Shown here piece after piece: positions 1-7,383 of a stretch of DNA of 64,000 bases. Made by a program: the position numbers and the translations under genes. The stretch's first letter is position 1; each line of letters opens with the position of its first letter. The DNA comes from Nocardia jinanensis. GTDB lineage: Bacteria > Actinomycetota > Actinomycetes > Mycobacteriales > Mycobacteriaceae. The notes beneath the pieces were generated by a model. The model ran no database searches, had not been told where the DNA came from, and worked only from the letters and a program-made list of their open reading frames with translations. Location of the stretch: assembly GCF_014645735.1 (NCBI RefSeq), contig NZ_BMMH01000007.1, forward strand, positions 186,001-250,000. Direction: 5' to 3'.

Positions 1-95
1 CCGGGCTGGCAGGTCTGTCCATGACCGGAGATCGATTCCGCGCCGAGTACTCGGTGCCCATCCGGGTGGTGCCCGACCGTCTGCGCGGGTTCTGA
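1..95 (+). CDS. C-terminal end of an unrecognised gene, cut by the window edge
   Basis: An open frame enters from the left edge and ends at the TGA at 93-95. About 30 residues are visible, ending in IRVVPDRLRGF. There is no start and no diagnostic motif, so no family can be named. The composition is typical of the neighbouring genes (GC-rich third positions). It could also be a chance frame because only the last 30 codons are seen. Confidence 0.4.
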   Translation, partial: GLAGLSMTGDRFRAEYSVPIRVVPDRLRGF

Positions 96-292
96 CCCTC
101 AGAATTCCAGGTCGGACCACGGAATCCGGATCGTGAACGGATAATCGATCTCGGCCCCTCGGTATCGCCGGGCGTCGATTTGCCCATCAGCCGGTAGTCG
201 GCCGGATAGCGCGGACGAACCCCGGCTGGAGGCTCATGGGTGGTTTCCCTGGCGAACGCCCGGATCATCGCGATCTCGCTCATCGAGTCCGG

Positions 293-589
293 CTACGAAC
301 TGAACACCACGCTCTCGAATGCCGACCCACTCTTCGGGGCCGTCGGCGCCCCCTCGCAGTTCGGCCCGGGAAAAGCGGCGACCTGTAGCTTCGTCTCGTT
401 CGCGACGACACCGGCGGCTCCCGGCGTGTTGTGGCAGCGATCGGTTACGGGATCGCTCAATACGGCGTGGCCTCCGTTCTGGCCGACGTAGACGAAGTCG
501 CCGGAAGCCGCGTGGGCGCTGGGCGGGACTGCCAGCGTGATCACCGCTCCGGCGGCGAGGGTGCCCACGGTATCGATGATGTGTCGCAC
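293..589 (-). CDS. Small secreted protein of unknown function
   Basis: This encodes 98 residues with a classical Sec signal peptide: MRHIIDTV, a hydrophobic stretch (LAAGAVITLAVPP) and an AHA cleavage site near residue 27. The mature part is about 70 residues with two cysteines (in DRCHN and PNCEG) that could form a disulphide, and no lipobox. Proteins of this shape are common in Nocardia and relatives as exported small proteins without a known role. It stands alone between the left-edge gene and the MerR regulator. Function not recognised; the signal peptide is what supports the call over several overlapping shadow frames. Confidence 0.6.
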   Translation of the reverse strand: MRHIIDTVGTLAAGAVITLAVPPSAHAASGDFVYVGQNGGHAVLSDPVTDRCHNTPGAAGVVANETKLQVAAFPGPNCEGAPTAPKSGSAFESVVFSS

Positions 590-901
590 TCGCTGTTCCT
601 CTCGATTCGGGGAAAGGGACGGTCGTGTACGTGTTCGCAGTATTCTCCTCGGGCCGCCGCGGTGTGGGCAGGCGATAAATACCGCCGGTCACCGCATTCT
701 CTTCGGAGTGTCGCAGCGCGGCGTGACCTTGCCGCGACCGCTGCGGCGGTGTTGCGCAGGTAATCCCCCGAGTCGGCTTTCCGCCTCGCTCGGTGAGAAG
801 CGGCGGCCCGAGTAGGCCATCGACCACACGCACCCGCATCGCGACTACGAAAATCAACCTGTACCAGGGAATACGCGAGAGCGGTCCGATTCCGGCCGAT
901 G
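590..901. other. Intergenic stretch, no convincing gene
   Basis: This 312-base stretch separates the start of the small secreted protein from the end of the MerR gene, so it should hold the promoter of the former. Frames crossing it on both strands look like extensions of shadows, with arginine/proline-rich, low-complexity translations. No hairpin or palindrome stood out. Two isolated ATTCTC half-sites occur (near 642 and 705) without the matching half of the operator described elsewhere. Confidence 0.5.
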
Positions 902-1630
902 TTACGGTGACCCGCTGCCGTCGGGGATCTCGCCCAAATACTGTCCGAGCCGGCCGGCGGCTTCGAGCATGGCGACTCCTCGCGCGGTGAGTTTGCGCCG
1001 CCACTCGTCGAGAGCGGCGGCCAGAGCGCCGGTGCCGCCGGCCGTCCGGATCTGGGTGACCACGGTGGCGATCTGGGGCAGGCCGTAGCCCCCGCGTCGC
1101 AGGAGGTGGGCCAGCTCGGCGTCACGAATATCGGGTGCCCGGTAGACGCGATATCCGGTGGCCGGGTCGCGAGCCGGGATGAGGATGCCGACGGTCTCCC
1201 ATGCGCGCAGGGTGGCGGGGGTGACGCGGAGGTGGTTCGCGAGTTCACCGACGGAGCGGTCGGCGCCGGCGGGGGAGCGGTCCGCCATGGCGCCGGTCTC
1301 GTCGGTGAGGTGGTCTATCGCCTTCCGTACCGAGTCCAGGGTTTCGCGGTCGCGGAGCAGTTGGTGGTGGCCGAGGTCGATGAGTTTCAGTGCGTTGTCG
1401 AGTTCGCCGCCGTGGATCTCGGTCATGATCCGGCCGGCGAGCGCGTGCCCGTACGCCGCGACGAGACCGAGGAAGGCCCGTAACGCGGCCGCGTGTATCT
1501 CGGTGTAGACCCGGTAGCCGCTGGCGGTGCGTTCGGCGGGCGGCAGGAACCCGTCCCGCTCATAGTTCCGGACGGCTTGGGTCGAGAGTCCGTGTTCGCG
1601 CGCGAGGTCGGTCGGTCGCATTCTGATCAC
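902..1630 (-). CDS. TioE-type transcriptional regulator with two MerR helix-turn-helix domains
   Basis: This is a DNA-binding regulator of 242 residues. The first MerR-type winged HTH lies at residues 4-45 (DLAREHGLSTQAVRNYE then SGYRVYTE). A helical region follows, and a second MerR HTH at about residues 126-170 (SVGELANHLRVTPATLRAWE then TGYRVYRAPD). A duplicated HTH in one chain is the layout of the TioE family. No cysteine cluster for metal sensing is seen. It is divergent from the erythromycin-esterase-family gene, and the 67-base gap holds a 12-bp inverted repeat, which suggests that it controls both itself and that gene. An internal ATG three codons downstream is an alternative start. 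Confidence 0.85.
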   Translation of the reverse strand: MIRMRPTDLAREHGLSTQAVRNYERDGFLPPAERTASGYRVYTEIHAAALRAFLGLVAAYGHALAGRIMTEIHGGELDNALKLIDLGHHQLLRDRETLDSVRKAIDHLTDETGAMADRSPAGADRSVGELANHLRVTPATLRAWETVGILIPARDPATGYRVYRAPDIRDAELAHLLRRGGYGLPQIATVVTQIRTAGGTGALAAALDEWRRKLTARGVAMLEAAGRLGQYLGEIPDGSGSP

Positions 1631-1634
1631 CGGT

Positions 1635-1681
1635 TTGAGACTTTACACCTGGATTCCTGAGATATCGGCGTAAAGTTTCAA
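1635..1681. promoter_or_regulatory. Inverted repeat in the divergent regulator/esterase promoter
   Basis: The left arm TTGAGACTTTAC (1635-1646) and right arm GTAAAGTTTCAA (1670-1681) are reverse complements at 11 of 12 positions, separated by 23 bp. It fills most of the gap between the two divergent starts. MerR regulators bind inverted repeats in promoters. A chain with two HTH domains could occupy both arms. That it is the regulator's operator is inference. Confidence 0.6.
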
Positions 1682-1697
1682 CCGATCTTTCAAAGAT

Positions 1698-2906
1698 ATG
1701 ATCGAAGAAATGAACTACGACATCGGTACTCTGCTCACCACCCCCGCCGATTTGCTGGGATTCGGTGAACCGACCCATCTGGAACCCGCCTTCGCCTGGA
1801 CTCGTAACGATCTCTTCGCGGAGCTGGCCGGCCGCGGATACCGGTCGATCGCCCTCGAGACCGATCGGGTCGCCGCCCTGGTGGTGAACGATTACGTTCA
1901 GCACGGCGTGGGCACGCTCGACGAGGCCATGGCGAAAGGGTTCTCACACGGTTTCGGCGAGCCGGCGGCGAACAGGGGGCTGGTCTCCTGGATGCGCGAG
2001 TACAACGAGAACCGGCCCCCGGCGGAGAAGCTGGCGTTCCACGGCTTCGACGCCGCGACGGAGACGATGAGTGCGCCCAGTCCGCGCCGCGCTCTCGAGT
2101 TCGCCCGTGATTATCTGCGCATCGACCTCGACCCGGCGAGCCTGCTCGGCCCGGACGAACGATGGCACCGCACGGAGGCTGTCATGGATCCGGCCGAATC
2201 GCCCGGCGCGACGGTCGAGGCGGACAGGGTGCGCGTACTCGCCGACGATATGCTCACCGAGCTCTACACCCGCGCCCCCGAACTCATCGCGGAAACCTCA
2301 CGCGCCGAATGGTTCCGGGCCGAGACACACCTCACCTCCGGCCTCGGACTGCTGCGTTATCACAAGCAGGCGGCGCAGCAGCTCGAACAGGAAGTCCGGT
2401 GGACCCGCATGTGTGCCACCCGGGACGCGCTGATGGCGCAGAACCTGCTCGCTATCCGGCGCGAAGAGGCCGGGCGGGGCGCGACGCTGGTGTTCGCCCA
2501 CAACGCCCATCTCCAGAGGTGCGCGAGCAGTATGCGTATGGGGGATATGGATATCGAATGGTCCGGTGCCGGCGCCATCGTGGCCGCGCTGGTGGGTGCG
2601 CGGTACCGGCTCGTCCTCGGGAGCCTGGGTCGTGACGAGAGCATCGGCCTGGGTGAACCCGCGCCGGACACCTATGAAGGGTTCTTGCAGACCCGGGTCG
2701 CCACTCAGGGACTGGTCGCACCCGGCGACATCCCTGCTGCCCGAACCCGCGCCGACCACGTGCCGGCGCAGGGCTTTTTCCCGCTCGACCGGGCGACCAT
2801 CGACGCCGCGGACGCGATCCTGCACATTCACGACGGCGCCGGTTACCGCGGATCCGCCGGAACCGGTGGGGGTTTCGGGGCGTCCGATCCAGTGGGCAGG
2901 ATGTGA
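1698..2906 (+). CDS. Erythromycin-esterase-family protein
   Basis: This is a 402-residue protein of the EreA/EreB/succinoglycan-biosynthesis esterase family. The conserved N-terminal GE-x-TH motif is present as GEPTH (residues 23-27, histidine 27), followed by a region around FHGFDA and the downstream histidine motif FAHNAHLQR. The length matches the family (about 400). Characterised members hydrolyse the macrolactone ring of erythromycin-type macrolides, but many actinobacterial relatives have no shown antibiotic activity, so the substrate is open. No signal peptide is seen, so it should be cytoplasmic. An in-frame ATG at 1710, behind GAAGAA, may be the real start. It is divergent from the double-MerR regulator, which probably controls it. 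Confidence 0.8.
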   Translation: MIEEMNYDIGTLLTTPADLLGFGEPTHLEPAFAWTRNDLFAELAGRGYRSIALETDRVAALVVNDYVQHGVGTLDEAMAKGFSHGFGEPAANRGLVSWMREYNENRPPAEKLAFHGFDAATETMSAPSPRRALEFARDYLRIDLDPASLLGPDERWHRTEAVMDPAESPGATVEADRVRVLADDMLTELYTRAPELIAETSRAEWFRAETHLTSGLGLLRYHKQAAQQLEQEVRWTRMCATRDALMAQNLLAIRREEAGRGATLVFAHNAHLQRCASSMRMGDMDIEWSGAGAIVAALVGARYRLVLGSLGRDESIGLGEPAPDTYEGFLQTRVATQGLVAPGDIPAARTRADHVPAQGFFPLDRATIDAADAILHIHDGAGYRGSAGTGGGFGASDPVGRM

Positions 2907-2928
2907 GAAAGGGTAGGCGGTCGTGGAT

Positions 2929-2954
2929 AACGGGCAGGGGCGGGCTGCCGTTTT
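2929..2954 (+). terminator. Intrinsic terminator after the esterase-family gene
   Basis: AACGGGCAG and CTGCCGTTTT pair in an 8-bp stem with one bulged G and a seven-base loop, and the stem runs into four T residues. It starts 23 bases after the stop codon of the esterase-family gene. The rest of the gap to 3161 shows no gene. Confidence 0.5.
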
Positions 2955-3161
2955 GTGGGAGGGGAACTGAGCCACGAGTGACACACCGCCCGGCGGAACC
3001 CGGGCTCCGGGCCCGGGCCTCGGCCTGACTCCGGAGGCCGTGCAGGCGCAGTTACCGGCTCGGCAGGGACAGAACAGCACCGCGAGTTCGCAGCGCTCGG
3101 GTCGTTCATCCCGAGTGACCGAAATCGGCCCCTCGACGGGCGAGTGCCTTCTGGCTGCCCT

Positions 3162-4442
3162 TTACGGCGTCGGGATCGCCCCTCGGCTCGCGTGTTTGGC
3201 CGCGTACCGTTCCGAGTATTGCGCGCGGGTCGTGGTCGACAGGTCCACGTCGATGGCCTTCGCACGCAGCGCGCCTACCGTCGACTCGTCTCGGGGCCGG
3301 TGTGCGAACGGATCCCAGTCCAGGAAGCGGCAGGCGTTCTGCCAGGTGATCTTGTCGATATCGGAATCGTCGGCGCCCGCGCCCTCGAGCTCGTTGAGGA
3401 CGAACTCCGGGGCGCCCGGCCACAGCGAATCCGAATGCGGGTAATCGCATTCCCACGCGATGTTCTCGATACCGATCTCGTGCCGCAACTTCAACGAGGT
3501 GGGGTCGGTGACGTAGCAGGCCAGCACATGCTCCCGGAACACCTCGCTGGGCATCTTGCCGCCGAAATCACGGCGCAGCCAGCGCTGGTTGGTGTAGTGC
3601 CGGTCCGAGCGGTCCAGGAAGAACGGTATCCAGCCGACACCGCCCTCGGACAGGGCGACCTTCAGCCCCGGATAGCTGCGGAAGGCCGGGCCCCACAGCA
3701 GATCCTGGGTGGCGATCAACGAGATACTGGGTGCCAGGACCATGAGGTTGTCGATCGGTGCGTCGGGGGCCAGTTGGAGGACGCCGAAACCCTGTCCGAT
3801 GTGCAGGTTCATCACGGTGTTGTTATCGCAGAGCGCCTGGAATACCGGGCCCCAGTAGCCGATATCGTGATAGCTGGGCAGACCGTCGATATGCGGCAGC
3901 TCGGGCATGGTGACCGAATGACAGCCCTTGGCGGCGACGCGGTTGATCTCGTCGATGGCCAGTTGCGGCTCCCACAGTGGCAGGATCGCGATCGGGATGA
4001 ATCGGTCCGGGTAGGCGCCGGCCCATTCGTCGATATGCCAGTCGTTGTAGGCGGAGATCATCGCGACGGTGATCTCGTCCATTCCACCGCGGCTCAGATG
4101 CCCGGCGCTGAATCCGGTGAAGGTGGGGAAGCACATAGAGCCGAGGACGCCGTTGGCGTCCATATCGCGGACCCGGTCGTGGATGTCGTAGACCGCGGGC
4201 CGCATCTCGGCGTATCCGGCGGGATCGTAGCCCCACTCCTCGGGCGGCCAGGAGACGACCGCGTTGAGGCCGGTGACACCGGTGGGCCGGTCACGATATA
4301 TCCAGCGATCGATGCCGGTGTCGTCGACGACGACCTTGGGTACGTATTCGGCGTACTTCTTCGGCGCGTGGTTGTCGAACATATTGCGCGGTTCGACCAC
4401 GTGGTCGTCGATGCTCACCAGAATCATGTCGTCGATATTCAC
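3162..4442 (-). CDS. Amidohydrolase-family protein (TIM barrel, amidohydrolase 2 type)
   Basis: This is a 426-residue metal-dependent hydrolase or decarboxylase of the amidohydrolase-2 group. The N-terminal strand reads SIDDHVVEP, where the family usually has a D-x-H-type metal site. Later landmarks are GSMCFPTF, VMNLHIGQGF with a histidine in mid-barrel, and the C-terminal CDYPHSDSLWP with the conserved aspartate and histidine. Actinobacteria carry many such paralogues in steroid and aromatic degradation clusters, and substrates are seldom known. The start is GTG behind GAGGAG. A second, shorter family member lies at 6149-7345. A hairpin at 4632-4660 separates it from the upstream ligase gene, and a palindrome at 4512-4526 lies 70 bases before its start, so it probably has its own regulated promoter. 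Confidence 0.85.
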   Translation of the reverse strand: MNIDDMILVSIDDHVVEPRNMFDNHAPKKYAEYVPKVVVDDTGIDRWIYRDRPTGVTGLNAVVSWPPEEWGYDPAGYAEMRPAVYDIHDRVRDMDANGVLGSMCFPTFTGFSAGHLSRGGMDEITVAMISAYNDWHIDEWAGAYPDRFIPIAILPLWEPQLAIDEINRVAAKGCHSVTMPELPHIDGLPSYHDIGYWGPVFQALCDNNTVMNLHIGQGFGVLQLAPDAPIDNLMVLAPSISLIATQDLLWGPAFRSYPGLKVALSEGGVGWIPFFLDRSDRHYTNQRWLRRDFGGKMPSEVFREHVLACYVTDPTSLKLRHEIGIENIAWECDYPHSDSLWPGAPEFVLNELEGAGADDSDIDKITWQNACRFLDWDPFAHRPRDESTVGALRAKAIDVDLSTTTRAQYSERYAAKHASRGAIPTP

Positions 4443-4511
4443 CGGACTCCTCGCTGTACATGGTCGACGCCGGGCGTGGCCCGGACCAGGAGATCGAAAA
4501 TCTCTTCAGAT

Positions 4512-4526
4512 GAGAATCTCACTCTC
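4512..4526. promoter_or_regulatory. Operator copy GAGAAT-N3-AYTCTC, site 1
   Basis: The 15-mer GAGAATCTCACTCTC is a near-palindrome. It lies 70 bp upstream of the amidohydrolase start (4442, minus strand). The same 6-3-6 architecture recurs at 7368, 9077 and 27700 in front of functionally related genes. Which protein binds it is not known; the TetR regulator at 9845-10429 is a candidate. Confidence 0.5.
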
Positions 4527-4631
4527 GGTTGTGTTCGACGATACACCCGGCCGGTGCCCGGGTCGAGATGGTTACCCCACGGATCCCCTGCCGCAGGGGA
4601 GGTTCCGCACGGTTCGACCGGCACGCCGAAA

Positions 4632-4660
4632 TCCGCCACCGCGAGATGAGCGGTGGCGGA
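4632..4660 (-). terminator. Hairpin terminator between ligase and amidohydrolase
   Basis: TCCGCCACCGC and GCGGTGGCGGA form a perfect 11-bp stem with a seven-base loop (4643-4649). It lies 65 bp beyond the stop codon of the minus-strand acyl-CoA ligase and before the next minus-strand gene. There is no T-tract, as is common in high-GC actinobacteria. Confidence 0.5.
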
Positions 4661-4724
4661 GCGGGTGTCGCGATCACGATTTCCGTGGCATGGTGGCGCC
4701 GGTGGATCTGTTCACCACCGGCGC

Positions 4725-6152
4725 TCAGCGCAGCTGATCCTTCATCACCTTTCCGGTGGCGTTGAGCGGTAGTTCGTCGAGGAACACCACCGACCGCGGC
4801 ACCTTGTACCCGGCCATCCGTTCCTTGGCCCAGGCGATGAGCTCGGCTTCGCCGATCTGGCTGCGGGACACGACGAATGCCTTGCCCACCTGGCCCATTC
4901 GCTCGTCGGGTACTCCGATCACCGCGGCCGAGGCGACCGCCGGATGCTCCAGGAGGAACCCTTCGATCTCGGCGGGATAGGCATTGAACCCCCCGACGAT
5001 ATACATATCCTTCTTACGCCCGATCACCTTCAGCCGGCCGCCTTCGTCGAGGCTTCCCAGATCTCCCGTGTGCAACCAGCCGTCGGCGTCGACGGCCGCC
5101 GCGGTGGCTCCGGGATCGTCGAGGTAGCCCTGCATCACGCTGTAACCGCGGATGAGCACCTCCCCGTCCTCGGCGATTCGCAGTTCGATACCGTCGCAGG
5201 CGCTGCCCGCGGTCGTGGCGATCTGCTCGAAGGTGTCACCGGGTCGCGACGCGGTGGCCGTACCCGCTTCGGTGAGGCCGTAGCCGGTCATGATCGACCG
5301 GAACGGCAGTTCCTCCCGGATCCGGCGGATCAGGTCGACCGGGATATCGGCCGCGCCGGTCACCGCGGCGCGCAACGACGAGATATCGTGCGCGCCGCGG
5401 TATTCCAACAGTGAGTGGTACAACGTCGGCGGTCCCGGCAGCATGGTGATCCGCTCGGTCGCCACGAGTTGGATCACTGTGTCCACGTCGAACACCGGTA
5501 CCGGCAGCATGGTCGCGCCGCGGACCAGTGCGGCCACGATTCCCGCCTTCAATCCGAAGGTGTGGAAGTACGGGTTGACCATCAGGTAGCGATCGCCGTG
5601 GCGTAGATCGGCGAGATCGCACCACTCCGAGTACAACCGCAGAGTCTGCAGGTGGTTCATCATCACGCCCTTGGGACGCCCGGTGGTACCCGAGGTGTAG
5701 ATGATGTCGGCGATATCGGTGCCCGCGACTTCTCTTCCGAAAGGTTCACCGCCGGCGAGGAAATCGGATTTCAGGTCGTAGACCGGCACGCCGGGCGGCG
5801 CCGGGTAGTCCGCGCCGAGGAAACCCTTCTGCACCAGCAGCGCCTTCGCCCCGCTGCGAAGGATGACATCGGCGGCCTCCTCGGCTTTGAACCGGGTGTT
5901 GACCGGCACCAGCACGCCGCCCGCGGTCATCAGGCCGAGGGCGGCGACGATCCATTCCGCCGAATTGGGTGCCCAGACGGCCACCCGGTCGCCTTTGCCG
6001 ATCCCGGATGCGGCGAAGGATCCCGCCGCCCGGCGGATGCGGTCCACGAGCTCGCGGTAGCTCCACCGCAGCTCGCCGTCCACCACCGCTTCGGCATCAC
6101 CGAAGCGGTCCGCGGTGGACAGGGCGAGCTGCGGGATGGTTTCCCAGGTCAT
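4725..6152 (-). CDS. Acyl-CoA ligase (AMP-forming), FadD3-like
   Basis: This is a 475-residue ANL-superfamily enzyme that would activate a carboxylic acid to its CoA thioester through an acyl-adenylate. The ATP-binding P-loop TSGTTGRPKG is at about residues 153-162, the GYGLTEAG motif is in the middle, the DGWLHTGDLG hinge region precedes the C-terminal domain, and the catalytic lysine is near residue 468 in LNATGKV. The sequence resembles mycobacterial FadD3, which activates the bicyclic steroid fragment HIP, in details such as NPYFHTFGLKAGI and GPPTLYHSLL. The real substrate is unproved. The stop codon of the upstream amidohydrolase overlaps its start by 4 bases, so the two are translationally coupled. 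Confidence 0.88.
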   Translation of the reverse strand: MTWETIPQLALSTADRFGDAEAVVDGELRWSYRELVDRIRRAAGSFAASGIGKGDRVAVWAPNSAEWIVAALGLMTAGGVLVPVNTRFKAEEAADVILRSGAKALLVQKGFLGADYPAPPGVPVYDLKSDFLAGGEPFGREVAGTDIADIIYTSGTTGRPKGVMMNHLQTLRLYSEWCDLADLRHGDRYLMVNPYFHTFGLKAGIVAALVRGATMLPVPVFDVDTVIQLVATERITMLPGPPTLYHSLLEYRGAHDISSLRAAVTGAADIPVDLIRRIREELPFRSIMTGYGLTEAGTATASRPGDTFEQIATTAGSACDGIELRIAEDGEVLIRGYSVMQGYLDDPGATAAAVDADGWLHTGDLGSLDEGGRLKVIGRKKDMYIVGGFNAYPAEIEGFLLEHPAVASAAVIGVPDERMGQVGKAFVVSRSQIGEAELIAWAKERMAGYKVPRSVVFLDELPLNATGKVMKDQLR

Positions 6153-7345
6153 ACCCCGAGCAGCCGCGCCAGGTTGCCGCCCATGATCTTGGCTTGGTTA
6201 TCCAGCGGCATGTCTTTGATCTCGTGGATGTAGCGCGCCGGTTCGGCCAGGCCCTCCGGATGCGGCCAGTCGGAACCGAACAGCACGTGATCGGCGCCCA
6301 TGACCTCCGACAGGCGTTCCAGATCTTCTTCCCAGAAGGGGCTGACGTAGAGGCTCTGCTTGATGGCCTCGACCGGGTTCCGGAAGCCGAAACCCTCCGG
6401 CGCCTTCTTGTACACATCGGACAGCTGCTGCAACAGCGGCTCGAGCCAGGCCGAACCGTTCTCGATAACGGCTATCTTCAGATCGGGGAACCGGTTCAGT
6501 GCGCCGTGGCACACCCAGGAGGCGACCGCGTCGGTGACCGGCCGCCACTGGTTGGTCATCGCGAAGGTGTTGGTCTGGAACGGCAGCATCTCCAGGCCGC
6601 TGCCCTCCCACTCGGCATCGAAGCGCGAGTAGCCGCTGTCCGAGGAGTGCATGGTGACCAGCACGTCGAGCTCGACGACCCGCTTCCAGAACGGATCGAA
6701 TTCCGGCAGCGCGAACGAGCGCATGCCCTTGAAACCGGGTACCGGGGCCGGACGCACCAGGATGGCCTTGGCGCCGTGTTCGACGACGGCCCAGTTCAGT
6801 TCGGCGATCGCCCGTTCGACGATCGGCAGGGTGATCACCGGGACGGTGAAGATACGGCCGGAATGGACGAAGTTGCCGTCCTGGCCCCAGTCCTCGAGCA
6901 TCCAGCGGTTCAGCGATTCGATCACCGCGTGGATCAGCTCGGGATGATGGCGCATCCGCTCCTCGACCAGGCTGGCCAGGGTCGGGAACATCAGCGCGCG
7001 CTGCAACTGGAGGTCGTCCATGACCTTCAGCCGCGCCTCGGGATTGCGGAAGGCGTCGATCGCCTTCATCGACTTGCCGAAGATCTCGCGCCGGCTCTTG
7101 CCCTCGGGATTGCCGTGCTTGAAGTACTGCTCCATGGCGCCGGGGCGGGCCACCACCTCGAAGGTGGGGTTGGGGATGTACTCGCTGATCTGGCCGAGTA
7201 CCGCGATCTTGGTGCGGCCGTTGATCTCGACGTACTGGATGGCGCCCTCGTACTGCTCGGGCAGGTGCCGGGTGAGCGCTTCCTTGGTCTCGTAGAGATG
7301 GTTGTCCGCGTCGAAGAGCTGGTACGGCAGCTCGACTTTGCTCAT
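6149..7345 (-). CDS. Amidohydrolase-family protein (TIM barrel)
   Basis: This is a 398-residue member of the amidohydrolase-2 group. It begins with YQLFDADNHLYE, the usual D-x-(D/N)-x-H-type metal-binding strand, and ends with LFGSDWPHPEG, which carries the C-terminal catalytic aspartate and the conserved WPHPEG seen in many actinobacterial homologues. Mid-barrel histidines occur in VTMHSSD. The start ATG follows AGGAGG with good spacing. It overlaps the FadD3-like ligase by 4 bases, so hydrolase and ligase are made together. A plausible sequence is release of a carboxylate followed by CoA activation; this is inference. The palindromic operator at 7368-7382 sits just upstream. Confidence 0.87.
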   Translation of the reverse strand: MSKVELPYQLFDADNHLYETKEALTRHLPEQYEGAIQYVEINGRTKIAVLGQISEYIPNPTFEVVARPGAMEQYFKHGNPEGKSRREIFGKSMKAIDAFRNPEARLKVMDDLQLQRALMFPTLASLVEERMRHHPELIHAVIESLNRWMLEDWGQDGNFVHSGRIFTVPVITLPIVERAIAELNWAVVEHGAKAILVRPAPVPGFKGMRSFALPEFDPFWKRVVELDVLVTMHSSDSGYSRFDAEWEGSGLEMLPFQTNTFAMTNQWRPVTDAVASWVCHGALNRFPDLKIAVIENGSAWLEPLLQQLSDVYKKAPEGFGFRNPVEAIKQSLYVSPFWEEDLERLSEVMGADHVLFGSDWPHPEGLAEPARYIHEIKDMPLDNQAKIMGGNLARLLGV

Positions 7346-7367
7346 GGAATCCTCCTTGGCTATTTAC

Positions 7368-7382
7368 GAGAATCGTATTCTC
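7368..7382. promoter_or_regulatory. Operator copy GAGAAT-N3-ATTCTC, site 2
   Basis: GAGAATCGTATTCTC is a perfect 6-3-6 palindrome. It occupies the 38-base gap between the stop codon of the ligase at 7384 and the start of the amidohydrolase at 7345, and lies just upstream of that gene's AGGAGG site. A promoter controlled from here would drive the amidohydrolase-ligase pair. Confidence 0.6.
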
Positions 7383-7383
7383 A

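Noticed and set aside
96..240. Minus-strand frame near the left edge ending with IDYPFTIRIPWSDLEF
   Set aside because: The end looks protein-like, but a start can only be joined by a frameshift and no family was recognised. Too short to call a gene or pseudogene.
630..712. Isolated ATTCTC half-sites in the left intergenic region
   Set aside because: They lack the matching GAGAAT half at the right spacing, so they were not counted as operator copies.
234..1004. Minus-strand frame of 256 codons across the left intergenic region
   Set aside because: Arg/Pro-rich, overlaps both the secreted protein and the MerR gene, no start signal.
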